Source: Ethanoligenens sp047722935
GTDB taxonomy: Bacteria; Bacillota; Clostridia; Oscillospirales; Ethanoligenentaceae
Reading direction: 5' to 3'
Assembly (NCBI GenBank): GCA_047722935.1
Contig: JBDNZS010000008.1
Coordinates: 7,082 to 71,081, forward strand
Length of the DNA stretch: 64,000 nt
Shown here: positions 1 to 8,033 of the stretch, piece by piece
How the letters are laid out: each line of letters begins with the position of its first letter
Position numbering within the stretch: the stretch's first letter is position 1
Made by a program: the position numbers and the translations under genes
Notes under the pieces: generated by a model
The model's database searches: none
Told to the model about the DNA's origin: nothing
The model's input: the letters and a program-made list of their open reading frames with translations, nothing else

Positions 1-258
1 GGTGTGAAGCAGTCCAAGATCATTGAGGCAGAGGGCGAGGCAGCCTCCATCCTCAAGGTGCAGCAGGCGTTGGCGGACAGCTTGAAACTGCTTAACGAGG
101 CCGCTCCGAGCGACAAGGTGATCGCGCTTAAGTCGCTCGACGCACTTGCAAAAGTGGCTGACGGTCAAGCAACAAAAATCATCATTCCATCCGAGCTTCA
201 GTCGTTGGCGTCGCTGGCTGTTTCAGTCAAGGAACTGGTGACGGGCGACCAGCAGTAG
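1..258 (+). CDS. SPFH/band-7 (stomatin-like) protein, C-terminal fragment
   Basis: The frame is open from the first base of the window, so the gene starts upstream; only the last 85 codons are present. The visible part is the Ala/Glu-rich helical tail (EAEGEAASILKVQQALADS) followed by a short segment ending in KIIIPSEL. That layout is typical of membrane-anchored stomatin/HflC-type scaffold proteins, where an assembly helix follows the SPFH domain. The SPFH domain itself lies outside the window, so the family call rests on the tail alone. No intrinsic terminator is evident after the stop. Confidence 0.7.
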   Translation, partial: GVKQSKIIEAEGEAASILKVQQALADSLKLLNEAAPSDKVIALKSLDALAKVADGQATKIIIPSELQSLASLAVSVKELVTGDQQ

Positions 259-454
259 GTTACGAACGGCAAGTGACAAAGTGCCGGGGACTGCATTTTC
301 CATGATTGTGTAAAATTTGACGCATAAGTGCGCACAACCTGCAACTGTGGCCTTATTTTTCACACAAGTGTAGAACAGCAGCCGCACATGTTGGGGAATT
401 TTCGTTCAGTTTCGCCAAAATGCGGCATCCAAACGGTGAAAACATAATTTCCAC

Positions 455-483
455 TTGCAATATGATGCGGTTTGCAATAAAAT
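455..483 (+). promoter_or_regulatory. SigA-type promoter of the purine operon
   Basis: TTGCAA (455-460), a 17-bp spacer and TAAAAT (478-483) make a near-consensus vegetative promoter about 200 bp before purE. Transcription would start near 490 and give a leader of about 200 nt. The upstream stretch 259-454 shows no gene. I found no PurR-type box (paired CCGAAC motifs) and no purine riboswitch core in the leader. Confidence 0.65.
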
Positions 484-531
484 AAGAGATACCGGATTTG
501 TCGTTATTTGCTGATGTTGGAGGTGCCCGTC

Positions 532-627
532 TTGACCGCGATTTTTACGGCTCGGTTGTTTCTTTTTTCATATTGTGTTAAAAGCGGCGCTCCTTCTCGC
601 AAAGGCGCGGATGCAAGACAAGTATAA
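532..627 (+). other. Possible 31-codon leader reading frame before purE
   Basis: A TTG codon at 532 sits 8 nt behind GGAGG (519-523) and opens a frame that stops with TAA at 625-627, one base before the attenuator hairpin begins. An in-frame ATG at 514 lies before the GGAGG and so fits it less well. The residues are unremarkable apart from LFLFSY. It may be a translated leader linked to the hairpin or a chance frame; no conservation can be judged here. Confidence 0.25.
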
Positions 628-666
628 CCAAAATACACTTCTAAATGATGGAAGTGTATTTTTTTT
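628..666 (+). terminator. Intrinsic terminator/attenuator in the purE leader
   Basis: AATACACTTC (632-641) pairs perfectly with GAAGTGTATT (651-660) around a 9-nt loop and runs into eight T residues (659-666). Flanking CCAA and TTGG can lengthen the stem. It lies after the promoter and only 25 nt before purE, so it would terminate transcripts of the purine operon unless prevented. The signal that would control it is not apparent. Confidence 0.7.
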
Positions 667-690
667 GGTAAATCTATTGGAGGGACCATC

Positions 691-1197
691 ATGCAGGAAC
701 TGAAAAAAGTGGCTGTTATAATGGGCAGCGACAGCGACCTGCCCGTGGTGAAAGGCTGTCTCACCACGCTCAAGGAGTTTGACATTCCATTCGAGGTGCA
801 TGTCTGTTCGGCGCACCGGACACCCGGTAAGGCGGCGGCTTTTGCGAAAAGCGCGGCGGACAACGGTTTTGGGGTAATCATCGCGGCGGCTGGCATGGCC
901 GCACACTTAGCCGGGGCGCTTGCGGCACAGAGTGTTCTGCCGGTCATCGGTATCCCGGTGAAATCGGCCGCACTCGAGGGGATGGACGCGCTGCTTTCCA
1001 CCGTACAGATGCCGTCCGGCATTCCGGTGGCGACCGTCGCAATTAACGGCGCGAAAAATGCCGCGTTTCTTGCCATCCAGATATTGGCGCTGGGCAACAC
1101 GGGCTTGACACAAAAGCTATTGGACTACAAGCAATCCATGGCCGACGGTGTGGAAAAGAAAGACGCAAATTTGCAAGCGGAGGTAGAAAAGCTATGA
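691..1197 (+). CDS. purE: N5-carboxyaminoimidazole ribonucleotide mutase (class I PurE)
   Basis: PurE interconverts N5-CAIR and CAIR, the carboxylated purine intermediate. At 168 aa it has the usual length. Diagnostic segments are MGSDSDLPVV near residue 10 (phosphate/substrate loop), CSAHRTPGKA near 40 (catalytic His region) and AAGMAAHLAG near 70. It has the SAHRTP form typical of bacterial class I enzymes, which act with PurK; no purK lies in this window. The ATG follows TTGGAGGGA at a good distance. Its stop overlaps the purC start by 4 bp (ATGA), so the two are translationally coupled as the first genes of the purine operon. Confidence 0.97.
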   Translation: MQELKKVAVIMGSDSDLPVVKGCLTTLKEFDIPFEVHVCSAHRTPGKAAAFAKSAADNGFGVIIAAAGMAAHLAGALAAQSVLPVIGIPVKSAALEGMDALLSTVQMPSGIPVATVAINGAKNAAFLAIQILALGNTGLTQKLLDYKQSMADGVEKKDANLQAEVEKL

Positions 1198-1907
1198 ATA
1201 AATTGGATCAAATCTATGAGGGTAAAGCCAAGAAGGTATATAAAACCGACGACCCGGAGCTGTTTATTGTCGACTACAAGGACGACGCCACCGCTTTCAA
1301 TGGCAAAAAAAAGGGTACGATTGCAGGCAAGGGTGTTATCAACAACCGCGTGACCAATTTTCTGATGGAAAAATTGGAAAAAGAAGCGGGCGTGCCCACC
1401 CATTTTGTGAAAGAGCTGTCCGACCGTGAAACACTGGTCAAAAAAGTGACTATTGTGCCGCTGGAAGTCATCATCCGCAACATCGCCGCCGGTTCCATGT
1501 CCAAACGTCTGGGCATCCCGGAGGGCAAGGTTCTGCCGGTTACGGTGTTGGAATATTCCTACAAAAATGATGATCTGGACGACCCGCTCATCAATGATTA
1601 CCATGCGTTGGCAATGGGGCTTGCTACCCGTGAAGAACTGGACATCATTGCCGGTCTGACGTTCAAGGTCAACGACTACTTGAAGAAATTCTTTGCGGGA
1701 GTTGGCATCGAGCTGGTGGACTTTAAGCTTGAGTTTGGCAAAACAACCGATGGGCAGATCATCCTCGCCGATGAGATCTCGCCGGACACTTGCCGTTTTT
1801 GGGACAGCAAAACCCATGAGAAATTGGACAAAGACCGCTTCCGCCGCGACCTCGGCAATGTCGAAGGCGCGTACCATGAGATTGTGCGCCGTCTGTTTGG
1901 CGAATAA
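1194..1907 (+). CDS. purC: SAICAR synthetase
   Basis: This ATP-dependent ligase joins aspartate to CAIR to give SAICAR, the step after PurE. The 237-aa protein begins with YEGKAKKVY, the N-terminal nucleotide-binding strand seen in all PurC proteins. It contains PLEVIIRNIAAGSM (about 90-103), the segment that binds CAIR, and ILADEISPDTCRFWD (about 187-201), with the aspartate- and metal-binding residues. It starts inside the end of purE. A 145-bp spacer follows before purF; it contains a short inverted repeat (GATACA/TGTATC) but no terminator, so transcription probably continues. Confidence 0.97.
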   Translation: MNKLDQIYEGKAKKVYKTDDPELFIVDYKDDATAFNGKKKGTIAGKGVINNRVTNFLMEKLEKEAGVPTHFVKELSDRETLVKKVTIVPLEVIIRNIAAGSMSKRLGIPEGKVLPVTVLEYSYKNDDLDDPLINDYHALAMGLATREELDIIAGLTFKVNDYLKKFFAGVGIELVDFKLEFGKTTDGQIILADEISPDTCRFWDSKTHEKLDKDRFRRDLGNVEGAYHEIVRRLFGE

Positions 1908-2052
1908 GGCAGACATACGATACAGGGCGGTTCATCCGTATTGTATCCCGGCAACCGGCCCATACTGTTGATAGGGATGTTTTGTATCCCCGCAGGCAAG
2001 TTGTTTCCCTCCGCCGCCAAGGTGCGGCCGCGGGCGTGAAAGGAGACCCCTC

Positions 2053-3558
2053 ATGCAGGACAAGCCACACGAAGAATGCGGTGTTTTTGGCATTTACGAC
2101 CACGAAGGTTTGGACGTGGCCCATATGGCCTATACGGCGCTCTATGCTCTCCAGCACAGGGGACAGGAAAGCTGCGGCATCGCGGTGAACGACGACGGTG
2201 TCATGCGTGCGCACAAGGACATCGGTCTGGTGCCGGATGTGTTCAGTGAAGCGGAACTGAACAAACTTGGCGCGGGTCAGATGGCAGTGGGGCATGTGCG
2301 CTATTCCACCACTGGCGGCAACACGCGGGAAAATGCGCAGCCGCTGGTGATGAAGTATGCCAAAGGGACCATTGCATTGGCACACAACGGCAACCTTGTC
2401 AATTCTTTCGACCTGCGCAAGGGGTTGGAACAGAACGGCGCCATTTTTCAAAGCACCAACGATACCGAAGTGATGGCCTATATCGTGGCGCAGAAACGTC
2501 TTGGCACCCGTTCAATCGAGCGGGCGTTTCTGGAGGCCATGAAGACCATCCGCGGCGCCTACTCGGTGGTGCTGATGTCTCCGCGCAAATTGATTGCCGC
2601 CCGCGACCCACAGGGGTTCCGTCCGCTCTGTATGGGCCGAATCGGGAAAAGTGTGGTGTTTGCTTCCGAAACCTGCGCGCTCGACGCTATCGGTGCAGAC
2701 TATGTGCGCGATGTGGAACCCGGCGAAATCGTGGTCGCGGAAGGCGAGCAGATTACCAGTATCAAAGACCTGTGCGGGCAAAAGCCTGCGCAGTGTATCT
2801 TTGAATTTATCTATTTTGCGCGGCCGGATTCGTTCATCAATGGGGCCAGCGTCCACCTGACACGTAAAGAAGCCGGGCGATGTCTGGCGGAAGAGTATCC
2901 GGTAGAGGCTGACCTGGTGATCGGGGTTCCGGATTCCGGCATCGATGCGGCGCTGGGGTATGCCGAGGCATCCGGTATCCCGTACGGGTTGGGCTTTGTC
3001 AAGAATCGCTACGTGGGGCGTACGTTCATCCAGCCCATGCAAAGCCAGCGTACCCGTGCGGTGCGCATCAAGCTCAACGCGCTTAAAAGCGCCGTGGCAG
3101 GCAAACGAGTGGTCATGGTGGATGACTCTATCGTACGCGGTACCACCAGTGCCCGTATCGTCTCACAGCTGCGGGAGGCAGGCGCGGCTGAGGTTCATGT
3201 GCGTATTTCTTCGCCGCCGTTTACGAATCCCTGTTATTTCGGTACGGACATCGACTCGCGCGAAAACCTAATCGCGTGCCGCATGTCTATTCCTGAGATT
3301 CAAAAAGCAATTGGTGCGGATACGCTGGGCTACCTGCGTGTGGAAGACCTTTCACGCATTGTGCCGGGGATGCGCGACGGCTATTGTGCAGGCTGCTTCA
3401 CCGGACGGTACGCGATGGATGTACCGAATGAAGTACCCAAGGACCGGTTTGAACAAAAATTGAGCGAACAAAAGAATCCAGTGGATTTCAAAATCGTCAA
3501 AAATACAGACGGCGCTGCGGAACCATCCTGTCGTCGCTCTGCCGCCGGAGGTGTGTAA
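2053..3558 (+). CDS. purF: Amidophosphoribosyltransferase
   Basis: PurF commits PRPP to purine synthesis by adding ammonia taken from glutamine. In the 501-aa protein the ECGVFGIYD segment puts a Cys at residue 9; it would become the N-terminal nucleophile after loss of a short propeptide, as in Bacillus. The PRPP loop is VVMVDDSIVRGTT (about 355-367). Cysteines in QCIFEFIYFARPDS, NPCYFG and YCAGCFTG match the [4Fe-4S] ligands of the Bacillus-type enzyme, which links it to the Fe-S supply system farther along the window. ATG follows AAAGGAGA. purM begins at the very next base after the stop. Confidence 0.97.
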   Translation: MQDKPHEECGVFGIYDHEGLDVAHMAYTALYALQHRGQESCGIAVNDDGVMRAHKDIGLVPDVFSEAELNKLGAGQMAVGHVRYSTTGGNTRENAQPLVMKYAKGTIALAHNGNLVNSFDLRKGLEQNGAIFQSTNDTEVMAYIVAQKRLGTRSIERAFLEAMKTIRGAYSVVLMSPRKLIAARDPQGFRPLCMGRIGKSVVFASETCALDAIGADYVRDVEPGEIVVAEGEQITSIKDLCGQKPAQCIFEFIYFARPDSFINGASVHLTRKEAGRCLAEEYPVEADLVIGVPDSGIDAALGYAEASGIPYGLGFVKNRYVGRTFIQPMQSQRTRAVRIKLNALKSAVAGKRVVMVDDSIVRGTTSARIVSQLREAGAAEVHVRISSPPFTNPCYFGTDIDSRENLIACRMSIPEIQKAIGADTLGYLRVEDLSRIVPGMRDGYCAGCFTGRYAMDVPNEVPKDRFEQKLSEQKNPVDFKIVKNTDGAAEPSCRRSAAGGV

Positions 3559-4593
3559 ATGAAAAGTTTCAGCGAAAGCTATAAAGCGGCCGGAGTCGAT
3601 GTGACCGCCGGTTATCAGGCGGTGGAACTCATGCGTGCGCATGTGGCGCGCACCACTCAACTCGGTGTGTTAGACGGACTAGGCGGTTTTGGCGGCCTTT
3701 TCGATCTGGGTGAACTGAACCTGCGGCATCCGATTTTGGTTTCTGGCACCGACGGCGTAGGTACCAAGCTCAAGCTGGCTTTCTTGATGGACAAGCATGA
3801 TACCGTCGGCATCGATTGCGTGGCGATGTGTGTCAACGATGTGATTTGCGTGGGTGCCAAACCGCTCTTTTTTCTGGATTATATCGCTACCGGAAAGAAC
3901 AGTCCCCAAAAGATGGCTTCAATTGTTGGCGGCGTGGCCGAAGGCTGTGTGCAGGCAGGCGCGGCGCTGGTCGGCGGCGAGACCGCAGAAATGCCCGGTT
4001 TCTATCCGGCGGATGAGTACGACCTTGCGGGTTTCTGCGTGGGTGCGGTGGAAAAAGACGCCATGCTCTCTAAAGACAATGTGAGAGAGGGCGATGTGCT
4101 CATCGGCTTTGCATCGAGCGGCGTACATTCTAACGGCTTTTCGCTCGTGCGCAAGATTTTTGGCATCGACCGCGAAAAACTGGGTATGTATGTTGAGGAA
4201 CTTTCCGCCACACTGGGGGAGACATTGCTCACTCCCACGAAGATCTATGTCAAACCGCTGCTTGCCTTGCTTTCGGCAGTGTCGGTGCATGGCGTATCCC
4301 ATATTACCGGCGGAGGATTTTACGAGAATGTTCCCCGGATGCTCCCAAAGGGTTTGCAGGCAGTTATCCATAAGGGGACGTTTCCTGTGCCGCCGGTGTT
4401 TTCGGTTATCGCGGAAACGGGTCATATTCCGGAGCGCGACATGTTTAATACATTCAATATGGGGCTGGGCATGATGGCGGCAGTGCCCGCCGAACAGGCT
4501 GATGAGGCGCTTCGTGTGCTGAAAGAGGCAGGAGAGACGGCTTATTTGGTAGGCGAAGTTGCCAAAGGCGACGACGGAGTGGTTGTATGCTGA
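3559..4593 (+). CDS. purM: Phosphoribosylformylglycinamidine cyclo-ligase (AIR synthetase)
   Basis: PurM closes the imidazole ring of FGAM using ATP, giving AIR. The protein is 344 aa, the normal size. VSGTDGVGTKLKLAF (about 60-74) is the family signature. It is followed by HDTVGIDCVAMCVNDV, which carries metal/ATP-binding Asp and Asn, and by GGETAEMPGFY. The gene abuts purF with no gap and overlaps purN by 7 bp. The enzymes for the preceding step (purL/purS/purQ) are not in this window. Confidence 0.97.
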   Translation: MKSFSESYKAAGVDVTAGYQAVELMRAHVARTTQLGVLDGLGGFGGLFDLGELNLRHPILVSGTDGVGTKLKLAFLMDKHDTVGIDCVAMCVNDVICVGAKPLFFLDYIATGKNSPQKMASIVGGVAEGCVQAGAALVGGETAEMPGFYPADEYDLAGFCVGAVEKDAMLSKDNVREGDVLIGFASSGVHSNGFSLVRKIFGIDREKLGMYVEELSATLGETLLTPTKIYVKPLLALLSAVSVHGVSHITGGGFYENVPRMLPKGLQAVIHKGTFPVPPVFSVIAETGHIPERDMFNTFNMGLGMMAAVPAEQADEALRVLKEAGETAYLVGEVAKGDDGVVVC

Positions 4594-5228
4594 ATATCGC
4601 GGTGCTGGTCTCGGGCGGCGGCACCAATTTGCAGGCGCTTATCAATGCGATGGAAGCCGGCAAAATCAACGGGCGAATCACCATGGTGATTTCCAGCAAG
4701 CCCGGTGTGTTTGCGCTGGAGCGTGCCGAAAAGCATGGTATTCCGGCCTGCGTGGTACGCCGGAAAGATTATGCGAGCGACGATATGTTTGAGCAGGCGC
4801 TGCTTGCGGCACTGGGGGAGGCAAAGGCCGACCTGGTGGTGTTGGCGGGATATCTGTCTATCCTCGGAAAAAAGGTCACCGACGCCTATCGCGGGCGGAT
4901 GATGAACATTCACCCATCGCTCATCCCCGCGTTTTGCGGGCCGGGATATTATGGGCTGCGCGTGCATGAAAAGGCCTTAGCATATGGGGTGAAAGTTACC
5001 GGCGCGACGGTGCATTTTGTCAATGAGGTGACCGACGGCGGCGCGATTATTTTACAAAAGGCAGTGGAAGTACTGCAGGAAGATACAGCGGAAACATTGC
5101 AGCAGCGTGTGATGCAGCAGGCGGAATGGGACATTCTGCCGCGCGCGGTGGCATTGTTTTGCGACGGACGGTTGGAATGGACAGAAGCAGGCAAAGTGAT
5201 CATCAACAAACAGGGGGAGCGGCAATGA
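4587..5228 (+). CDS. purN: Phosphoribosylglycinamide formyltransferase
   Basis: PurN transfers a formyl group from 10-formyl-tetrahydrofolate to GAR. The 213-aa protein has the N-terminal loop VSGGGTNLQAL for the substrate phosphate. The catalytic triad of the family is visible as the Asn and His of MNIHPSLIPAF (about 106-116) and the Asp of EVTDGGAII (about 145). It overlaps both neighbours: 7 bp with purM and a 4-bp ATGA junction with the PRPP synthetase gene, consistent with tight translational coupling. Confidence 0.96.
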   Translation: MLNIAVLVSGGGTNLQALINAMEAGKINGRITMVISSKPGVFALERAEKHGIPACVVRRKDYASDDMFEQALLAALGEAKADLVVLAGYLSILGKKVTDAYRGRMMNIHPSLIPAFCGPGYYGLRVHEKALAYGVKVTGATVHFVNEVTDGGAIILQKAVEVLQEDTAETLQQRVMQQAEWDILPRAVALFCDGRLEWTEAGKVIINKQGERQ

Positions 5229-6388
5229 GCGGAGACGAACTCAAAGTACCCATGCCGGTAGGTGATTTGGGGATCATCGGCATGACCGGCTGCGAGGATA
5301 CGTTGGCTGAGGTCAACGACTGGCTGGTGCAGTGGCGCGGCAGCCGCAACGAAAACGGCTTTAAGATCAATGTGGAGTGCCCGCGTTTCGGCACAGGCGA
5401 AGGCAAAAGCATCATTCACCAGTCTGTGCGCGGACACGACCTGTTCATTATCACGGATATGTTCAATTACGGCGTCACCTATGATATGTACGACATGCAG
5501 GTGCCCATGAGTCCGGATGACCATTTTCAGGATCTTACCCGCATCATCGCGGCGGCGGGCGGCAAGGCCCGCCGTATCAATGTCATCATGCCCATGCTCT
5601 ATGAGGGTCGCCAGCATCGGCGTACCTCGCGGGAGTCGTTGGACTGTGCGGTCATGTTGCAGCAGCTGCAACAGCTGGGCGTGGAGAACATCATTACATT
5701 TGATGCGCATGATCCGCGTGTGCAGAATTCCATTCCGCTGATTGGCTTTGAGAACATCCATCCTACTTATCAGATGCTCAAAGCATTGGTGCGGGAGGAA
5801 CCGGATATTCATATCGACCGTACACACACCGCAGTCATCTCACCGGATGAGGGCGGTCTGAACCGATGCATCTACTATTCGTCCGTGCTGGAATTGGAAC
5901 TCGGCATGTTCTATAAACGCCGCGACTATACACGCATTGTCGGCGGGCGCAACCCCATTCTCAGCCACGAATACCTCGGCGGCAATCTGGAGGGGAAAGA
6001 TGTCATTTTGGTGGACGACATTATTTCCTCCGGTGATTCCATGCTGGATATCGCCGAGCAGCTCCGGGAGAAAAAAGTGGGGCGCATCTTTATGTTTTCA
6101 AGCTTTGGGCTGTTCTGCAACGGCTTGAAGAAATTTGACGATGCCTATGCGGCAGGTCTGTTTGACAGGGCCTTTACCACCAATCTCGTCTATCGCACAG
6201 AGGCGCTCAAAGCACGTCCGTGGTATGCCGAAGTGGATATGGCGAAATACATTGCACTTGTGATTGATACCTTGAATTTCGACCGTTCCATGTCCGAACT
6301 GCTCAACCCGGTGGGGCGTATCCATCGGTTGATGAACAGGTTGGAACAATCGCATCGCGAAAAAGAAAAAGGGCAGTCACTGGTGTGA
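5225..6388 (+). CDS. Ribose-phosphate pyrophosphokinase (long Clostridial form)
   Basis: The product makes PRPP, the substrate of PurF, from ribose 5-phosphate and ATP. VILVDDIISSGDSM (about 259-272) is the PRPP-binding loop, and MPMLYEGRQHRRTSRES resembles the flexible catalytic loop that carries conserved Arg residues. At 387 aa it is longer than the classical ~315-aa Prs; similar long forms occur in many Clostridia, sometimes beside a second, classical prs. The ATG at 5225 is chosen because it overlaps the purN stop (ATGA) and avoids a long non-conserved extension. Placing PRPP synthesis at the end of the purine operon couples supply to demand. A terminator follows. Confidence 0.9.
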   Translation: MSGDELKVPMPVGDLGIIGMTGCEDTLAEVNDWLVQWRGSRNENGFKINVECPRFGTGEGKSIIHQSVRGHDLFIITDMFNYGVTYDMYDMQVPMSPDDHFQDLTRIIAAAGGKARRINVIMPMLYEGRQHRRTSRESLDCAVMLQQLQQLGVENIITFDAHDPRVQNSIPLIGFENIHPTYQMLKALVREEPDIHIDRTHTAVISPDEGGLNRCIYYSSVLELELGMFYKRRDYTRIVGGRNPILSHEYLGGNLEGKDVILVDDIISSGDSMLDIAEQLREKKVGRIFMFSSFGLFCNGLKKFDDAYAAGLFDRAFTTNLVYRTEALKARPWYAEVDMAKYIALVIDTLNFDRSMSELLNPVGRIHRLMNRLEQSHREKEKGQSLV

Positions 6389-6423
6389 CCTTTCATACAT
6401 AGATGGCGGAAACGCGCAGATGT

Positions 6424-6463
6424 AAAAACGGCGTGCGGGATAAAACCCGTACGCCGTTTTTGT
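6424..6463 (+). terminator. Terminator after the purE-prs operon
   Basis: ACGGCGTGCGGG (6428-6439) pairs with CCCGTACGCCGT (6446-6457) with one G-T wobble and a 6-nt loop. T residues follow and A residues precede it, so it can work in both directions and may also stop transcription of the convergent gene at 6553. Confidence 0.9.
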
Positions 6464-6552
6464 CTATCAGAGGCCTTTTGTGGTTAATGCGCGGCAGCAT
6501 TTGCATGAGGTACCGCTGCTTACAGCAACTGGGGGAAAGAATTTCTGTGGGG

Positions 6553-6753
6553 TTAACCCTCTTTGCTGCGGTGTTTTCTGCGCTCTTTTACCGCTTCATG
6601 CAGCAGGTACTCCATCTGCCCATTGACAGAGCGAAATTCATCCTCCGCCCATGCCGCAATCTCCTCCCATAGGTCGCCGTCTATTCGCAGCAGCACGGAT
6701 TTTTTGGGCTTTTTAGGGGTGTTTCCCGTGCCGCCCGCAGATTGCCGCTCCAT
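6553..6753 (-). CDS. Small ribbon-helix-helix (Arc-like) protein
   Basis: This 66-aa protein has a short basic start (KKPKKSVLLRI) followed by GDLWEEIAAWAEDEFRSVNG and a second helix. This strand-helix-helix pattern is characteristic of Arc/MetJ ribbon-helix-helix DNA-binding proteins, which act as dimers. Its ATG overlaps the stop of the upstream SPFH gene (ATGA), so the two are co-translated. The target is unknown; no toxin gene is adjacent, so an antitoxin role is not supported. Confidence 0.7.
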   Translation of the reverse strand: MERQSAGGTGNTPKKPKKSVLLRIDGDLWEEIAAWAEDEFRSVNGQMEYLLHEAVKERRKHRSKEG

Positions 6754-7646
6754 CAGTGATACAGCGTTCCCGCGTTTACAATGGGCGAAGCGGCCTTTTC
6801 TGCGCAGAGTACGACCAGCAGATTGGAGACCATGGCGGCTTTCCGCTCTTCATCCAACTCAACCACCCCTTTTTCTCCCAATCGGTCGATGGCCATTTGT
6901 ACCATGCCTACCGCGCCCTCCACTATCATCTGCCGGGCGGCGATCACTGCCGAAGCCTGCTGCCGTTGGAGCATGACAGCGGCAATCTCCGGCGCGTAAG
7001 CCAGATGGGAAATGCGGGCTTCCTCGATGAGGATACCTGCTTTATCTGTTCGTTCCTGCAATTCGGCTTTCAGCGCTTGTGCGACCTCTTCGGTGTTGCC
7101 GCGCAGAGTCTTGGTCTGCTCACTCTCGCTGACATCATAGGGGTACAGGTTTGCCAGATGCCGCACAGCGGATTCGCTTTGCACCTTAACAAACGCCTCA
7201 AAATTTTCGACATCGAACGATGCTTTGAACGTGTCTCCGATGTTCCAAACGACGACAGCGGCAATTTCAATCGGGTTACCTGCGGCGTCGTTGACCTTGA
7301 GATTTTCACCGTTTAGACTGCGCGCGCGCAGCGACAATTTTTTCTTGGAGTAGAAAGGATTGGTCCAAAGCAGGCCTTTCTGGTGGGACGTGCCTTTGTA
7401 ATCTCCGAACAGACTCAAAACAGCAGCTTGGTTGGGCGATAGATTGAAAAATCCGCAGCTGATGATGATAAATACGATGAGCAGCACAACGCCTACCCCG
7501 ACCAGCAGACCGCTCAGCTGATTGCTCAGTGCAACTGCGAGGACAAACAGCAGGATGGACACAATCAGACTCACGATGGAAAGGAACAGCATCGCAAAGC
7601 CGGAAGCGGCATGGAGTTCTCTTTCTTGTATTGGCTTTTCAGACAT
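6753..7646 (-). CDS. SPFH-domain membrane protein
   Basis: The 297-aa protein has two hydrophobic segments (about residues 14-36 and 42-63), then an SPFH/band-7 domain starting at about FNLSPNQAAVLSLFG and continuing through the RSLNGENLKVND region. A helical C-terminal part follows. SPFH proteins form oligomeric membrane scaffolds linked to protease control, lipid microdomains or stress. The ATG at 7646 follows AAAGGGTG; a longer upstream frame lacks a ribosome site. It is coupled to the small ribbon-helix-helix gene. The pair sits on the opposite strand between two purine transcription units, with no obvious metabolic link to them. Confidence 0.88.
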   Translation of the reverse strand: MSEKPIQERELHAASGFAMLFLSIVSLIVSILLFVLAVALSNQLSGLLVGVGVVLLIVFIIISCGFFNLSPNQAAVLSLFGDYKGTSHQKGLLWTNPFYSKKKLSLRARSLNGENLKVNDAAGNPIEIAAVVVWNIGDTFKASFDVENFEAFVKVQSESAVRHLANLYPYDVSESEQTKTLRGNTEEVAQALKAELQERTDKAGILIEEARISHLAYAPEIAAVMLQRQQASAVIAARQMIVEGAVGMVQMAIDRLGEKGVVELDEERKAAMVSNLLVVLCAEKAASPIVNAGTLYH

Positions 7647-7799
7647 GAAAAACACCCTTTCACAGTGTTGGTGAATTGTATGAATTTGAAATCGATGCGA
7701 TATCAATAATATATCATACAGCAAGACGTTTGGAAAGTATTTGCGTGAAAATAATTGTCGTGGCTTTCCAACAAAATACGTGCTGCTGTCCCGAATGGC

Positions 7800-7828
7800 T
7801 TGTTTTTTCAATGCCTTTTTGGTATACT
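7800..7828 (+). promoter_or_regulatory. Promoter of the ZTP riboswitch-purH unit
   Basis: TTGTTT (7800-7805), a 17-bp spacer and TATACT (7823-7828) form a SigA-type promoter. Its predicted start falls just before the aptamer. Confidence 0.75.
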
Positions 7829-7839
7829 ATCCTTGAAAA

Positions 7840-7934
7840 GACCGTATGACTGGCGGAAGTGGATAAACCACACGGAGTACGGTTGGGTTACGGGGCTTTT
7901 GCCCAATGGTAACGTGAATGCCGACCGCCTGGGC
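7840..7934 (+). promoter_or_regulatory. ZTP (pfl) riboswitch aptamer
   Basis: The conserved halves of the ZTP/ZMP riboswitch are present. ACTGGCGG (7849-7856) is followed by a GTGG/CCAC hairpin and CGGAG. The first stem closes with ACCGTA/TACGGT. A variable linker hairpin follows (GGGC/GCCC near 7893-7904), then GCCGACCGCCTGGGC (7920-7934), the 3' pseudoknot half. This class binds the purine intermediate ZMP/ZTP, which builds up when 10-formyl-THF is short. It sits directly before purH, whose product consumes ZMP with that cofactor, so the regulation is self-consistent. Confidence 0.92.
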
Positions 7935-7967
7935 GTAGTGTTGAGCTATCCCCGGGCGGTTTTTATT
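7924..7967 (+). terminator. ZTP riboswitch expression platform terminator
   Basis: ACCGCCTGGG (7924-7933) pairs with CCCGGGCGGT (7951-7960) with one G-U wobble and runs into TTTTATTT. The 5' arm is the conserved 3' half of the aptamer, so ligand binding and terminator formation exclude each other. That predicts an ON switch, with ZMP/ZTP binding allowing read-through into purH. Confidence 0.9.
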
Positions 7968-8033
7968 TGCCTGGTCGTGGGCATGGGGTAGCCACGCGAG
8001 GGAACGGTGCTTTGCACACGATTGGAGGAAATT

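Noticed and set aside
504..1100. Long minus-strand frames opposite purE and similar shadows across the window
   Set aside because: They mirror codon structure of well-supported genes, lack ribosome sites and match no family; most long opposite-strand frames here come from GC-rich third positions.
6553..6753. Antitoxin of a toxin-antitoxin pair
   Set aside because: The ribbon-helix-helix protein has no toxin-like neighbour; its coupled partner is an SPFH membrane protein.
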